A stretch of 64,000 nucleotides of DNA from Cohnella fermenti (GTDB lineage: Bacteria > Bacillota > Bacilli > Paenibacillales > Paenibacillaceae), in contig NZ_SSOB01000020.1 in assembly GCF_004801405.1 (NCBI RefSeq), positions 86,324-150,323 on the forward strand, read 5' to 3'. The position numbers were made by a program, and so were the translations under genes. Below, in pieces: positions 44,542-53,568 of the stretch. The notes under the pieces were generated by a model. The model was given only the letters and a program-made list of their open reading frames with translations, searched no databases and was not told the DNA's origin. How positions within the stretch are numbered: position 1 is the stretch's first letter; every line of letters begins with the position of its first letter.

Positions 44542-45096
44542 CTAGCTCCCGGCCGCTTGGATGCCGCGCCAGCCGCTTACCTCGCATTGGCCATATGTAT
44601 TATCGCCCGCGGCGACCACTGTGCCGTCCGATTTAAGCCCGAGCGTATGAGCGCACCCCGCCGCAACCGCGACAATATCGGACCAGCCGCTCACCTGGCA
44701 GCAGCGATGCTCATTCCTGCCCGCGGCAACGACCGTGCCGTCCGATTTAAGCCCGACGGTACGACGCCAGCCTGCCGCAACCGCCACAATGCCGGACCAG
44801 CCGCTCACCTGGCATTGGCCATGCTTGTTCCACCCTGCCGCCGCCACCGTGCCGTCCGATTTTAGACCGATCGTATGGGCATTCCCCGTGTTCGTCGCCA
44901 GATGAACATTGCCGGCCGCAACCGCAACAATATCGCGCCAGCCGCTGACCTCGCATTGGCCGTATTTATTATCGCCCACGGCCGACACCGTCCCATCCGC
45001 TCTAACACCAACGCTATGACGGGGACCCGCCGCTATCGTATTTTCAGACCGCTGTCGTTCCATAACCGCCGCTTCCGTCGTTGAAGTGTAATCCAT
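44542..45096 (-). CDS. Short RCC1-repeat protein
   Basis: About 184 aa from the ATG at 45096 (MDYTSTTEAAVMERQ); a longer form from 45183 is possible. It has four RCC1-type repeats of about 41 residues with the pattern HTIGLKSDGTVAAAGWNKHGQCQVSGWSGIVAVAAG. The repeats are so alike in DNA that they look recently duplicated. A full RCC1 propeller needs seven blades, so this protein must oligomerise, be a remnant, or have lost repeats. No signal peptide. Function unknown. Confidence 0.7.
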   Translation of the reverse strand: MDYTSTTEAAVMERQRSENTIAAGPRHSVGVRADGTVSAVGDNKYGQCEVSGWRDIVAVAAGNVHLATNTGNAHTIGLKSDGTVAAAGWNKHGQCQVSGWSGIVAVAAGWRRTVGLKSDGTVVAAGRNEHRCCQVSGWSDIVAVAAGCAHTLGLKSDGTVVAAGDNTYGQCEVSGWRGIQAAGS

Positions 45097-45309
45097 GCTC
45101 CGCCCCCAACCCCCTATATAGGTTAAATACTTCGCGCCTTCATGGAACAATCCCGCCCCCGTCGCTTGCCCATGGTCAGCCAAATCCCGCTATACTTCCC
45201 CCGAATATTGACATATTCGCGAGACGGATTGATTTACAATAGAGGAGGAATTCGGCAGTCAACAGCAATCGGCAGCAATCCATAATGAGACCACTGGAGG
45301 CAACCGCCA

Positions 45310-46263
45310 ATGACCTTGAACCCGCAACCGAACAGTGCAACGCCCAAGCTGAGCCAGGAGCAACTGCTCCGCCGGCTCGCCCGGCCCGAAGGCAAGATTC
45401 GCATCGTGCTGGACACGGATACGTATAACGAGATCGATGACCAATTCGCGGTCGTTTACGCCTTGAAGTCCCCGGAACGAATGAAGGTGGAGGCGCTCTA
45501 TGCCGCCCCGTTCCATAACGACAGATCGGACGGACCGAAGGACGGAATGGAGAAAAGCTACCGGGAACTGCAACGAATCGCGAAGCTGCTGCCCGAGGCG
45601 GAGGGAGTGCCGATTCTTCGCGGGTCCGACCGTTACTTGCCGGATTCGCATACGGCCGTCGCAAGCGAAGCGGCGAAGGACCTCGTGAAGCGCGCGCTGG
45701 AGAGCCCCGAGAACGATCCGCTGTACGTCGTCTCCATCGGAGCGATCACGAATGTGGCGTCCGCGCTGCTCATGGAACCGTCCATCGCTTCGCGCATCGT
45801 CATCGTCTGGCTGGGAGGCCACGCGCTGGAATGGACGGATACGAACGAATTCAACATGATGCAGGATTACGCGGCGTCTTCCCTGATTCTGAACAGCGGC
45901 GCACCGCTTGTGCTCCTCCCGTGCATGGGCGTCAGCTCTCATCTGCTGACGACGCTGTCCGAGATCCGGGAGTTCGTGAAGGACAGCGGGCCGATCGGGC
46001 AGTACTTGTATGACACGTTCCGGGATTGCAACGACGACCATTACGCCTACTCCCGCGTTATCTGGGATATCGCGACGATCGCTTATCTGATTGACGATTC
46101 CTTCGCCCCCAGCGTGCTGATCCACAGCCCGGTCTTGTCCGAAGACATGCGCTGGAGCAAGGACGAGCGGCGGCATTGGATTCGTTACGTGTACTACCTG
46201 CACCGGGACCTCGTCTTCCGCGATCTGTTCCGGAAGCTGGTGCCCAGAGAATCCGAAGCTTAG
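45310..46263 (+). CDS. Nucleoside hydrolase-like protein (IUNH family)
   Basis: 317 aa. The calcium-binding signature DTDTYNEIDDQFA lies at about residues 38-50, a form of the DxDxxxDD motif, and later VVSIGAITNVASAL and WDIATIAYLI are typical of the fold. Such enzymes hydrolyse ribonucleosides to base and ribose. The N of DTDTYNEID replaces the usual G/A-x-D pattern, as in a subgroup found near sugar genes. The start follows TGGAGG. An AraC regulator gene is convergent downstream. Confidence 0.85.
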   Translation: MTLNPQPNSATPKLSQEQLLRRLARPEGKIRIVLDTDTYNEIDDQFAVVYALKSPERMKVEALYAAPFHNDRSDGPKDGMEKSYRELQRIAKLLPEAEGVPILRGSDRYLPDSHTAVASEAAKDLVKRALESPENDPLYVVSIGAITNVASALLMEPSIASRIVIVWLGGHALEWTDTNEFNMMQDYAASSLILNSGAPLVLLPCMGVSSHLLTTLSEIREFVKDSGPIGQYLYDTFRDCNDDHYAYSRVIWDIATIAYLIDDSFAPSVLIHSPVLSEDMRWSKDERRHWIRYVYYLHRDLVFRDLFRKLVPRESEA

Positions 46264-46287
46264 ATCATCGAACTGCAGGTCATCCCT

Positions 46288-47043
46288 TTACAGGATGAAG
46301 TTCTTGCGCTTGAACTCCGTCGGGGTAAGCCCCGTCAGCTTGCGGAAGGTTCCCGAGAATTGGGAGCTGCTCGTGAAGCCGCATTCCTGACAGAGCGAGC
46401 TCATCGACAAGTCGGTCGACAGCATCAGCTTCTTGGCGTGTTCGATTCGTTTGCTTATGATGTAATTCCAAGGGGATTCTCCCGTCTTCAGCTTGAAGAG
46501 ATGGCGGAAGTGGTCGTAGCTGTACCCCGACATTCTGGCGAGCGAAGGAAGATGAATATCCTGGTTGAAGTTCTCGTGAATGTAATTCTCGATATAGTCG
46601 AACGAGCTCGAGATGAACTGCTGCGTACGAGTTCTCTCGAATTCGATCAGGAATTCGTTCAATAGGAGCTCAAGCTTCCATTGGAAACGCAGGCTTCGGT
46701 TGAGCAGCTCCCGTTTCATCTTGCTGACGATGGGCAGCAGCTGGCAGGAAGGGTCCGCATAGGTTCCGTTGGCAAGAAGCCGCGACAGGTCCGGGTATTC
46801 ATGCGCAAGGAATCCGATGCAAACCAGATCGGTCTCTTCGCGGTGGCTCTCGTTATGGTAGACGGCAGGCCGAATCAAGCTGAAGGTGTTGGCCGAGTAG
46901 GAATAAGACGTATTGTCGATCACGCCGTCGCCTGCCCCTTCCAGGTAATAGACGAGCTCGAAGCAATCATGACGGTGGAACGGGACCGCGGTGCCGGGGC
47001 GGTGCGAGAAGGCGAACGAGAATTCAAGCCGCTGGACGAACAT
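46288..47043 (-). CDS. AraC-family transcriptional regulator with cupin sensor domain
   Basis: 251 aa from the ATG at 47043, behind AAAGGAG; an in-frame start at 47163 would add 40 atypical residues. An N-terminal cupin (VPFHRHDCFELVYYLEGAG, NTFSLIRPAVYHNE) binds an effector. The C-terminal AraC domain has IHLPSLARMSGYSYDHFRHLFK and SLCQECGFTSSSQFSGTFRK. It may regulate the convergent nucleoside hydrolase gene. No operator could be assigned. Confidence 0.9.
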   Translation of the reverse strand: MFVQRLEFSFAFSHRPGTAVPFHRHDCFELVYYLEGAGDGVIDNTSYSYSANTFSLIRPAVYHNESHREETDLVCIGFLAHEYPDLSRLLANGTYADPSCQLLPIVSKMKRELLNRSLRFQWKLELLLNEFLIEFERTRTQQFISSSFDYIENYIHENFNQDIHLPSLARMSGYSYDHFRHLFKLKTGESPWNYIISKRIEHAKKLMLSTDLSMSSLCQECGFTSSSQFSGTFRKLTGLTPTEFKRKNFIL

Positions 47044-47149
47044 CGAACTTCTCCTTTCCTGGGTATCGCCCAATAATGATAGCTTCATCATATCAATGAT
47101 TGGCGCATAGAGGGAAGATGCTGACGCCGACGCCGGAACAACGAAATCA

Positions 47150-47186
47150 GGGCCGTCCCGCAAGTCAACGACTTGCGAGGCGGCCC
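47150..47186 (-). terminator. Hairpin after the Arg-rich protein gene
   Basis: A 17-bp stem with two G-U or mismatched positions (GGGCCGTCCCGCAAGTC with GACTTGCGAGGCGGCCC) and a three-base loop lies 16 bases beyond the minus-strand stop at 47203. Confidence 0.6.
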
Positions 47187-47202
47187 CTCGTAATTATTCG
47201 GA

Positions 47203-47754
47203 CTACCGACGATTGTTGCCTGCCCTTCGTTTGCCCTTGGACCCGCCCTTGCGACGATAGCGCTCCCTCGAACCGGAACCGGAGCCGGAACCGTAACGCC
47301 TCGTTCTTCTGTTCGAGGAACGGCGTCTGCGCCGGCGTCTTCGGCGCGGGCGATACGAATCCTCCGAGTCGTCGTCCGACGAGCCGCCCTTCTTGCCCAT
47401 GAACAGCTTGATCAGCGGAGCCATCTGCTGCACGGTCGTCATGAACTTCTGAACCTTGCCCACGTTCGAGAGCAAGCCTTCAACCCCGCCCATCCGATCA
47501 AGCATTCCCTTGAGGTCGTTCAGGTTGAAGTTATTGAGCAAGCCCTTGAGGGGCGAAGCGGCTTGCGGAGCGGCGGGAGGGAGCACCTGCACCGGCAGGC
47601 CTGCCGCGGGAGGGGGTCCGACGAACGCATTCGTCGCCGCCGTATCGCCGCCGATTCCCGGGTAACCGGCATAGCCCCCGGGGCCGATTCCATCCAGCGG
47701 CGAGCCCATCCAGTTGTCCGGCTGCGGCACGCTGCCTTGCACATCCCTCTTCAT
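47203..47754 (-). CDS. Hypothetical protein with Pro/Gly-rich head and Arg-rich tail (possibly YqfQ-like)
   Basis: 183 aa. The N-terminal 70 residues are Pro/Gly/Ala-rich; the middle (about 72-118) is an amphipathic helical region (LLNNFNLNDLKGMLDRMGG then VEGLLSNVGKVQKFM). After an acidic stretch (SSDDDSEDS) comes a strongly basic tail with runs of Arg. The order resembles YqfQ/VrrA-type proteins of Bacillales, some of which are spore-associated, but the match is weak. The start follows GGGAGGTGG. Function not known. Confidence 0.65.
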   Translation of the reverse strand: MKRDVQGSVPQPDNWMGSPLDGIGPGGYAGYPGIGGDTAATNAFVGPPPAAGLPVQVLPPAAPQAASPLKGLLNNFNLNDLKGMLDRMGGVEGLLSNVGKVQKFMTTVQQMAPLIKLFMGKKGGSSDDDSEDSYRPRRRRRRRRRSSNRRTRRYGSGSGSGSRERYRRKGGSKGKRRAGNNRR

Positions 47755-47961
47755 CTGGCTTCCACCTCCCTTGATGGCGACATACGGAACGTTATGCTAC
47801 AGGATATGCGCGGAAGGGCGGTTGCGTATAGACGTTTGCCCCGGTTGCGGCGGAATTCAACCCTCTGACGCGTGAACACGGTAAAGTTTGAAAAAAGCGA
47901 AGAAACGCAGTACAATAAAAGGGTATAAGCAATTTTGACGACATACAAAGGTGGCCTGGCT

Positions 47962-48282
47962 ATGCAGTTGAAGAAACTGAACGATAAATCCATCGACCAG
48001 CTCTTCGAAGCGATTCTGACCTTGAAGGATGTCGAGGAATGCTATGTCTTCTTCGACGACCTGTGTACGGTCAACGAGATTCAATCGCTGTCGCAGCGAT
48101 TGGAGGTAGCTCGAATGCTGGGCAAGGGCAACACGTACAATCAGATCGAATCCGAGACTGGAGCGAGCACGGCGACGATCTCGCGCGTGAAGCGCTGCCT
48201 CAACTACGGCAACGACGGCTATAAACTCGCGCTTGAGAGACTCGGCCGCTTCGGCGTCGACCCGGCCCCGGACAAGGGCTAA
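47962..48282 (+). CDS. yerC: YerC/YecD-family TrpR-like DNA-binding protein
   Basis: 106 aa. The TrpR-type fold is clear: LFEAILTLKDVEECYVFFDDLCT, QRLEVARMLGKGNTYNQIESETG and the recognition helix ASTATISRVKRCL. The length is standard. The ATG at 47962 follows AAAGGTGG. The family represses genes through a helix-turn-helix, with targets largely unknown. It stands alone, followed by a strong terminator. Confidence 0.92.
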   Translation: MQLKKLNDKSIDQLFEAILTLKDVEECYVFFDDLCTVNEIQSLSQRLEVARMLGKGNTYNQIESETGASTATISRVKRCLNYGNDGYKLALERLGRFGVDPAPDKG

Positions 48283-48363
48283 GGTTAAGGCTAACGCTGA
48301 GGCTGGAGCTGAAGCCAAGCGCGGCCACGCGATCCCGGCTCCAACATACCCGACGTCTATTCG

Positions 48364-48389
48364 ATAAAGCTCCCCTTGGGGAGCTTTAT
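48364..48389. terminator. Bidirectional terminator after yerC
   Basis: ATAAAGCTCCCC and GGGGAGCTTTAT form a perfect 12-bp stem around TT, flanked by A/T-rich bases on both sides (TTTAAAT downstream). Confidence 0.85.
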
Positions 48390-48455
48390 TTAAATATCAG
48401 CGGGTCTACAGGCTAAGCCGCGGATCCCCTGCCACCGATACGGATGAACGCCGTA

Positions 48456-48635
48456 TTTTATGTGAAAAATCACATTCGCGCAGCACGGAAACCGGCGGTT
48501 TGGACGATTATATGTGAAAAATCGCATTCGTGGAGGAACATCCGGCCGGAAATGCTGGATATATGCGAAAAACCACATAAAACGCCGTAATTCGCTCCCC
48601 ATCATGCCAACGAATGCGAAAAACCGCATAAAATT
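48456..48635. repeat. Four palindromic elements spaced 51-52 bp
   Basis: ATGTGAAAAATCACAT (48460-48475), ATGTGAAAAATCGCAT (48512-48527), ATGCGAAAAACCACAT (48563-48578) and ATGCGAAAAACCGCAT (48614-48629) start 52, 51 and 51 bases apart. A fifth, diverged copy occurs alone at 56313-56328. The first and fourth are palindromes that differ by paired changes (TG..CA to CG..CG). They could be regulator sites or a dispersed repeat family. Confidence 0.7.
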
Positions 48636-48672
48636 GCAACAGCCATCGCCCCGAGGCAAAACTCCCTCCACT

Positions 48673-48795
48673 AATCCAAGACCAACCCAAGACCAACCCA
48701 AGACCGACCCGAAAGCAACCAAAAACCAATTCGAGACCAACCCAAGACCAACTCGAAATCAATCCGAAACCAATCCGAGACCAACCCCCATCGAC
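48673..48795. repeat. Short tandem repeat of about 11 bp (AAGACCAACCC)
   Basis: AAGACCAACCC is repeated perfectly about three times and then with growing divergence (AAGACCGACCC, GAGACCAACCC, GAAACCAATCC). It lies between the palindromic elements and the sensor kinase gene and shows no coding pattern with a ribosome site. Confidence 0.75.
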
Positions 48796-48900
48796 CGCAG
48801 GGGAGCGCTTAGCTTGGCAGGGCAATCTGGTATTGCCAGCCTCTCGCCCCTACGGTATGCTAGGAACAAATTGGAAGACGGTCCCCGAGGGGGAGAGACG

Positions 48901-50685
48901 ATGGGATTCTGGCAATCGGTGCGGTTTCGAATTGTGTTCGGTTTTATTCTCATTATCGCGCCGCTCGTACTGTTTCTTTTCTACAACAATCTCTATGCCA
49001 TGGACGTCGTTCGCGGACAGATCTCGTCACATTACAACAAGCTGCTTATGGCGAATGTGCGGGAGAACGACAAAATTCTGGAGGAATACAAGCGGTATCT
49101 GATCCGGCTCGAACGCAACTCGGACATTCCGCTGCTCCAATCGCTCGCTCCTCTTGACAGCGATTACAATCTGGCGAAGATCCGCCTGAACAACCAGTTC
49201 GTGCTCGATTCCGGCGGCATCTATTACAGCATGGATACGCTCTTCATCTATATTCGCGGCAACGACGACCTGTTCTTCGCCACCTCGGACAACACGAACA
49301 ACTCCGAGAAGCAGGCCATCCTGCTGAAGTGGGGGCGGGAGAACCTGATGTCCTCGAAGCTGCCGGACCCGGCGCTGAACGAGACAAGCCGCTGGAGCTC
49401 GGTCGAGCTGGACGGGATGAACTACCTGCTCAGCACGTACGACCTCGGCCTGAACGTCTATGCCGGGGTGCTCGTCCGCACGCCTTCGCTGCTGCGGGTG
49501 CTCGAGAACTTCGCGGTCGGCCCCGAAGGGGGAGCCTTCCTCATGAACGAGAAGGGCGAGCTGCTCGCCGACAGCCCTTCGCCGCTTATCCAGTCGCGCG
49601 ACTTCCGCGGGAAGATTGCGGCCATGCAGACGGCCTACGGCGAGATTCGCCAGGACGGCAAGTCGTACCTCGTGCTCTCGGAGCCCTCCGCGAAGGCGGA
49701 CGTGAGCTACGTCATCGTCATGCCGGAATCTTCCCTGCTGCAGAATCTCCCCTCCTTCCAGAAAATCCTGTACTACTGGATTCCGCTGATGGTGGCGGTT
49801 CTTCTCTCTTTCTATTTGATTTTCCTTCAGCGAATTATTTTCAGGCCGCTTGTCCGCCTCATTCGCGGGATGCGCAAGCTGGGGCAAGGGCGACTCGACG
49901 TCCGTCTGCCCGACACGTCGGGGGGCAACACGGAATTCGCGTTCCTGTCGCGCACGTTCAACCAGATGGCGGAGCAGATCGAGCGGCTCAAAATCGACGT
50001 CTACGAGGAGCAGCTGAGGGTGCAGCGGGCGGAGTACAAGCATCTTCAAATCCAGATCAATCCGCACTTCTATATGAACAGCTTAAACATTATTTATAAT
50101 CTCGCGGCGCTGAAGGATTACAAGACGGTGCAGAAGCTGTCCCTCCACCTGGCCGACTACTTCCGCTTCCTCATGCAGAGCAACCGGACGGTCGTGACGC
50201 TGGAGGAGGAGATCAAGCATATCGGCCACTACCTGGAGATCCAGAAGCTGCGCTATGTGAACAAACTCGATTACGAGCTGGACATCGACCCGAAGCATCG
50301 CTCGTTCGCCATCGCGCCGCTTATGATCCAGCCGTTCGTCGAGAACAGCGTCATCCACGGCTTCAACAAGCGGCCGCAGGACGGCACGTTGTTCCGCATC
50401 CGCATCGCCGCGCGGGAGGACGAAGCGGAGCCGGGGCGGTTCGTCGCGCTGACGATCGAGGACAACGGCTCGGGCTTCCCGCAGACGATGCTGGAGGAAC
50501 TGGAGAGCGGCCGTTACGTGTCGGAGGGCGGGGACCGGCATCTTGGCATCTGGAACATTCTGCGGCGGTTCAAGATGCTGTACGGGGACGCCGGGGGAAT
50601 CCGCTTCTACAACGTGACCGGCGGCGGAGCGGGCGTCGAGGTTCGGCTGCCGACCGAGGTTCCGCTGCGGCTGGACGCGGAATAG
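48901..50685 (+). CDS. YesM-like sensor histidine kinase
   Basis: 594 aa. The start at 48901 (MGFWQSVRFRIVFGF) has GAGGGGGAGA upstream; the longer open frame in front is formed by repeats and is not coding. First membrane segment about 10-30, extracellular sensor domain, second segment about 285-307 (FQKILYYWIPLMVAVLLSFY), HAMP, H-box LQIQINPHFYMNSLNIIYN (Tyr-Met replacing the usual Leu-Tyr) and HATPase with IEDNGSGFP. It begins the third sugar-sensing module and is followed by its regulator. Confidence 0.92.
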   Translation: MGFWQSVRFRIVFGFILIIAPLVLFLFYNNLYAMDVVRGQISSHYNKLLMANVRENDKILEEYKRYLIRLERNSDIPLLQSLAPLDSDYNLAKIRLNNQFVLDSGGIYYSMDTLFIYIRGNDDLFFATSDNTNNSEKQAILLKWGRENLMSSKLPDPALNETSRWSSVELDGMNYLLSTYDLGLNVYAGVLVRTPSLLRVLENFAVGPEGGAFLMNEKGELLADSPSPLIQSRDFRGKIAAMQTAYGEIRQDGKSYLVLSEPSAKADVSYVIVMPESSLLQNLPSFQKILYYWIPLMVAVLLSFYLIFLQRIIFRPLVRLIRGMRKLGQGRLDVRLPDTSGGNTEFAFLSRTFNQMAEQIERLKIDVYEEQLRVQRAEYKHLQIQINPHFYMNSLNIIYNLAALKDYKTVQKLSLHLADYFRFLMQSNRTVVTLEEEIKHIGHYLEIQKLRYVNKLDYELDIDPKHRSFAIAPLMIQPFVENSVIHGFNKRPQDGTLFRIRIAAREDEAEPGRFVALTIEDNGSGFPQTMLEELESGRYVSEGGDRHLGIWNILRRFKMLYGDAGGIRFYNVTGGGAGVEVRLPTEVPLRLDAE

Positions 50686-50737
50686 CGACTGAGGAACAGC
50701 GACCGGGGGAAAAGATTGTGCGAAAGGGGAGAGGCTT

Positions 50738-52405
50738 ATGCTGACGATGCTCGTGGTGGACGACGAGATTTATGCGCTCAAGGGGATTACGCAAGGAATC
50801 GACTGGTCGGATCTGCCGATCGGGACCATTCTGGAGGCGGAGGACGTCGAGGAGGCGAAGCGCCGCTTAAGGGAGCAGCCGGTCGACCTCGTCATCTCGG
50901 ATATCGAGATGCCCGGGGCGAACGGGCTCGAGCTGCTGCGGCACATTCGCGAGACGTCGCCGAACACGCTTACGATCTTCCTGACCGGGCACGCCCGGTT
51001 CGAATATGCGCAGGAGGCGCTGCAGAACGGCTGCTTCGACTACGTGCTGAAGCCGGTCGACCATGACGTGCTGAAGGAGATCGCGCGCCGCGGCGTCGCC
51101 GAGCTTATTCGCCGGAAGGAGCAGGCGAAGTTCGAGGACACGCTGGAATCGTACCGCCGCCAGTGGGCGAGCCAGCTCCCGATTCTGGTCGAGCGCTTCT
51201 GGCAGGACGTGCTGGCCGGGCGGCTCTCGATGAGCGCGGAACGGCTGAACCGCGAGCTCGCGCTGTTCGGCATCCCGCTCTCGGCGGACCGGCAGGCGCT
51301 GCCGATTCTGCTGAGCATCGAGCATTGGGAGATGGAGCTGGACGCCCGCGACGAGAGCATCATGGAATACGCCGTGCGCAAGGCGGCGGCGGAGATTGTG
51401 CTTGGCGAGCAGGCGATCGGGGCGGTGCTGCAGGATCGGAGCGGGCTTAATCTCGCGCTCGTCTATTCCTCGGCGGAAGCGAACGGCGGGCAGAGCCCGG
51501 ACCAGAGCCCGGGGCGGAGCCGGCCGGAGCTGCTCGCCCGGTGTGCGGAGTATGTGAAGGCGTGCCAGGAGTACTTCCATTGCCGCGTGAGCTGTTACGT
51601 GGGCGAGAGCGTGCCGATCAGCCGGCTGGCGGCCGCGCTCGAGAAGCTGTCGCAGCTCGAGCGGGCCAACCTGTCGGAGACGCGCTCGGTTATCGACGCG
51701 CCGCAGAAGGAGGCGGAGCTGGCGGCGGCCGGAACGACGGCGGGAGCCGGCGCGGGCCCGGCGATGCCGTCGTTCACGGAGTGGGGGCTGCTGCTCGACC
51801 GGGGCGAGGCGGGGGAGCTGGCGAAGGAGCTGGAGCGGACGATGGCCCGGTTCCAGAGCGAGGGAGCGACCCGGGAGCATCTGGAGCAGTTCTACTTCGG
51901 CTATGCCCACATGCTGCTGCAGGCGGCTTCCCGCAGGGGGCTGTCGATCTACGATGCGCTCGCGGCGCAGGAGCTGGCGGAGGGGCAGACGGCGCGGAGC
52001 GCGGCGGCGATGTCGGCATGGGCGCTGAAGCTGGCGGTCAAGCTCGGGGCGGCGTGCGCGGACGGGAGCAAGGAGACGAGCGCGATTATCGCGAAGGTGC
52101 ATTCCTACATTCAGGACCACCTGCACGAGGACATCGGCCGCGACGACATCGCCCGCTGCGTCTACCGCAATCCGGCGTACCTGTCGAGGCTGTTCCGCAA
52201 GGAGACGGGGCTCTCGCTGACCGATTACATCGCGCAGGTGAAGATCGAGCGGGCGAAGAAGCTGCTGACGGACACGAACGACAAGATCAGCAACATCGCG
52301 GAGGGGCTCGGATACCTGCACTTCTCCTACTTCGCGAAGCTGTTCCGCAAGACGACCGGGCTGACGCCGCAGGAGTATCGGAAGAAGCATCAGACCATCT
52401 CGTAG
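50738..52405 (+). CDS. YesN-like response regulator (receiver, central region, AraC domain)
   Basis: 555 aa. The receiver has VVDDEIYAL, Asp in VISDIEMPGANGL and Lys in DYVLKPVDH. The central region is GC-rich and Ala/Glu-rich. The C-terminal AraC domain shows IGRDDIARCVYRNPAYLSRLFR and IAEGLGYLHFSYFAKLFRKTTG. It lies 52 bases behind the kinase and upstream of the importer genes it probably activates. Confidence 0.92.
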   Translation: MLTMLVVDDEIYALKGITQGIDWSDLPIGTILEAEDVEEAKRRLREQPVDLVISDIEMPGANGLELLRHIRETSPNTLTIFLTGHARFEYAQEALQNGCFDYVLKPVDHDVLKEIARRGVAELIRRKEQAKFEDTLESYRRQWASQLPILVERFWQDVLAGRLSMSAERLNRELALFGIPLSADRQALPILLSIEHWEMELDARDESIMEYAVRKAAAEIVLGEQAIGAVLQDRSGLNLALVYSSAEANGGQSPDQSPGRSRPELLARCAEYVKACQEYFHCRVSCYVGESVPISRLAAALEKLSQLERANLSETRSVIDAPQKEAELAAAGTTAGAGAGPAMPSFTEWGLLLDRGEAGELAKELERTMARFQSEGATREHLEQFYFGYAHMLLQAASRRGLSIYDALAAQELAEGQTARSAAAMSAWALKLAVKLGAACADGSKETSAIIAKVHSYIQDHLHEDIGRDDIARCVYRNPAYLSRLFRKETGLSLTDYIAQVKIERAKKLLTDTNDKISNIAEGLGYLHFSYFAKLFRKTTGLTPQEYRKKHQTIS

Positions 52406-52416
52406 ACGGTTGAGAG

Positions 52417-52426
52417 AAAACGTTTT
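52417..52426. promoter_or_regulatory. Palindrome AAAACGTTTT, possible cre or LacI-type site
   Basis: AAAACGTTTT, in the wider context GAGAAAACGTTTTACA, resembles catabolite-responsive elements (central CG, A/T-rich arms). It lies just after the regulator stop and about 120 bases before the LplB-type permease gene, where CcpA control of a sugar importer would be expected. Confidence 0.4.
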
Positions 52427-52543
52427 ACAAAAAGTCACCAAAGTGCTATATCGGTCATCCCAGTAGATAGATAGGGCCGCCCCGGCCGCCGTACAATAAG
52501 ATCACAAGCCAACCAAGGAACCAATTAGAGACAAAGGATTGTG

Positions 52544-53542
52544 ATGGAGATGGAACAGGCGACACCGGCGGCGATCCGCAGGAAGAAGGCGGGGAAGGAG
52601 AAGCGGGCGAGAACTCTTAACCAGAGCTACTGGTCCAAATACGGCGTTTTCTATCTGATGATGGCTCCGGCGCTGATCGTGCTGCTGATTAACAATTACA
52701 TTCCGATGGTCGGCGGGCTGATCGCCTTCAAGAACATGACGTACGCGTCCCCGAGCTTCTTCCAGAACTTCCTGGACAGCCCCTGGGTCGGTTGGGACAA
52801 CTTCAAGTTCCTGTTCCAGACAAGCGATGCATGGCTGATCACGAGGAACACGATTCTGTACAACGTTGTCTTCATCGTCACGAACCTGGTCTTCGGCGTC
52901 GGCTTCGCTCTCCTGTTCAACAACCTGAAGAGCAAACGGCTTGCGAAGTTTCACCAGACGACGATGTTCCTGCCGTACTTCCTGTCGATGATCATCATGG
53001 CCTACCTCGTGTACGCGTTCCTGAACCCGGAGATCGGCATCCTTAACAAAATTATTTTCCCGATGCTTGGTTGGGAGACGATCGACTGGTACAGCGAGCC
53101 GAAGTGGTGGCCGCTTATCCTGCCGATCATCAACGAATGGCGGAACGTCGGCTACTACGCGGTCATCTACCTGGCGGCGATCATCGGCATCGACCACGAG
53201 TATTACGAGGCCGCGCACATCGACGGCGCCAGCAAGTGGAGGCAGGTGTGGAGCATCACGGTTCCTCTCATCCGGCCGGTTATTATCACAATGACGCTTC
53301 TGCAGATCGGAAGGATTTTCTACGCGGACTTCGGGCTCTTCTTCCAGGTGACCCGCAACGCCGGGGCGCTCTACGACACGACGCTCGTTATCGACACTTA
53401 CGTCTATCAAGGCTTCATGGTCATGGGGGATATCGGAATGTCCTCGGCCGCAGGGCTCTACCAAGCCGTCATCGGCTTCGTACTGGTGCTGGCCTCGAAC
53501 CTCGTCGTTCGCCGGGTCAGCAAGGATGACGCCCTGTTCTAA
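52544..53542 (+). CDS. LplB-type sugar ABC transporter permease
   Basis: 332 aa. A basic N-terminal tail (RRKKAGKEKRARTLNQSYW) precedes six membrane segments. The EAA loop is DHEYYEAAHIDGASKWRQV, then WSITVPLIRPV. Several close starts exist (GTG 52541, ATG 52544, ATG 52550); 52544 is best spaced from AAAGGA. With the YtcP-like permease and lipoprotein that follow, it forms the third importer of this type in the window. Confidence 0.92.
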   Translation: MEMEQATPAAIRRKKAGKEKRARTLNQSYWSKYGVFYLMMAPALIVLLINNYIPMVGGLIAFKNMTYASPSFFQNFLDSPWVGWDNFKFLFQTSDAWLITRNTILYNVVFIVTNLVFGVGFALLFNNLKSKRLAKFHQTTMFLPYFLSMIIMAYLVYAFLNPEIGILNKIIFPMLGWETIDWYSEPKWWPLILPIINEWRNVGYYAVIYLAAIIGIDHEYYEAAHIDGASKWRQVWSITVPLIRPVIITMTLLQIGRIFYADFGLFFQVTRNAGALYDTTLVIDTYVYQGFMVMGDIGMSSAAGLYQAVIGFVLVLASNLVVRRVSKDDALF

Positions 53543-53568
53543 CTACAAGCCGAAGGAGGAACCATTCC

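Noticed and set aside
48514..48900. N-terminal extension of the third sensor kinase
   Set aside because: The extra 129 codons are made from the palindromic elements and the 11-bp tandem repeat; the ATG at 48901 has a good ribosome site and starts directly before the first membrane segment.
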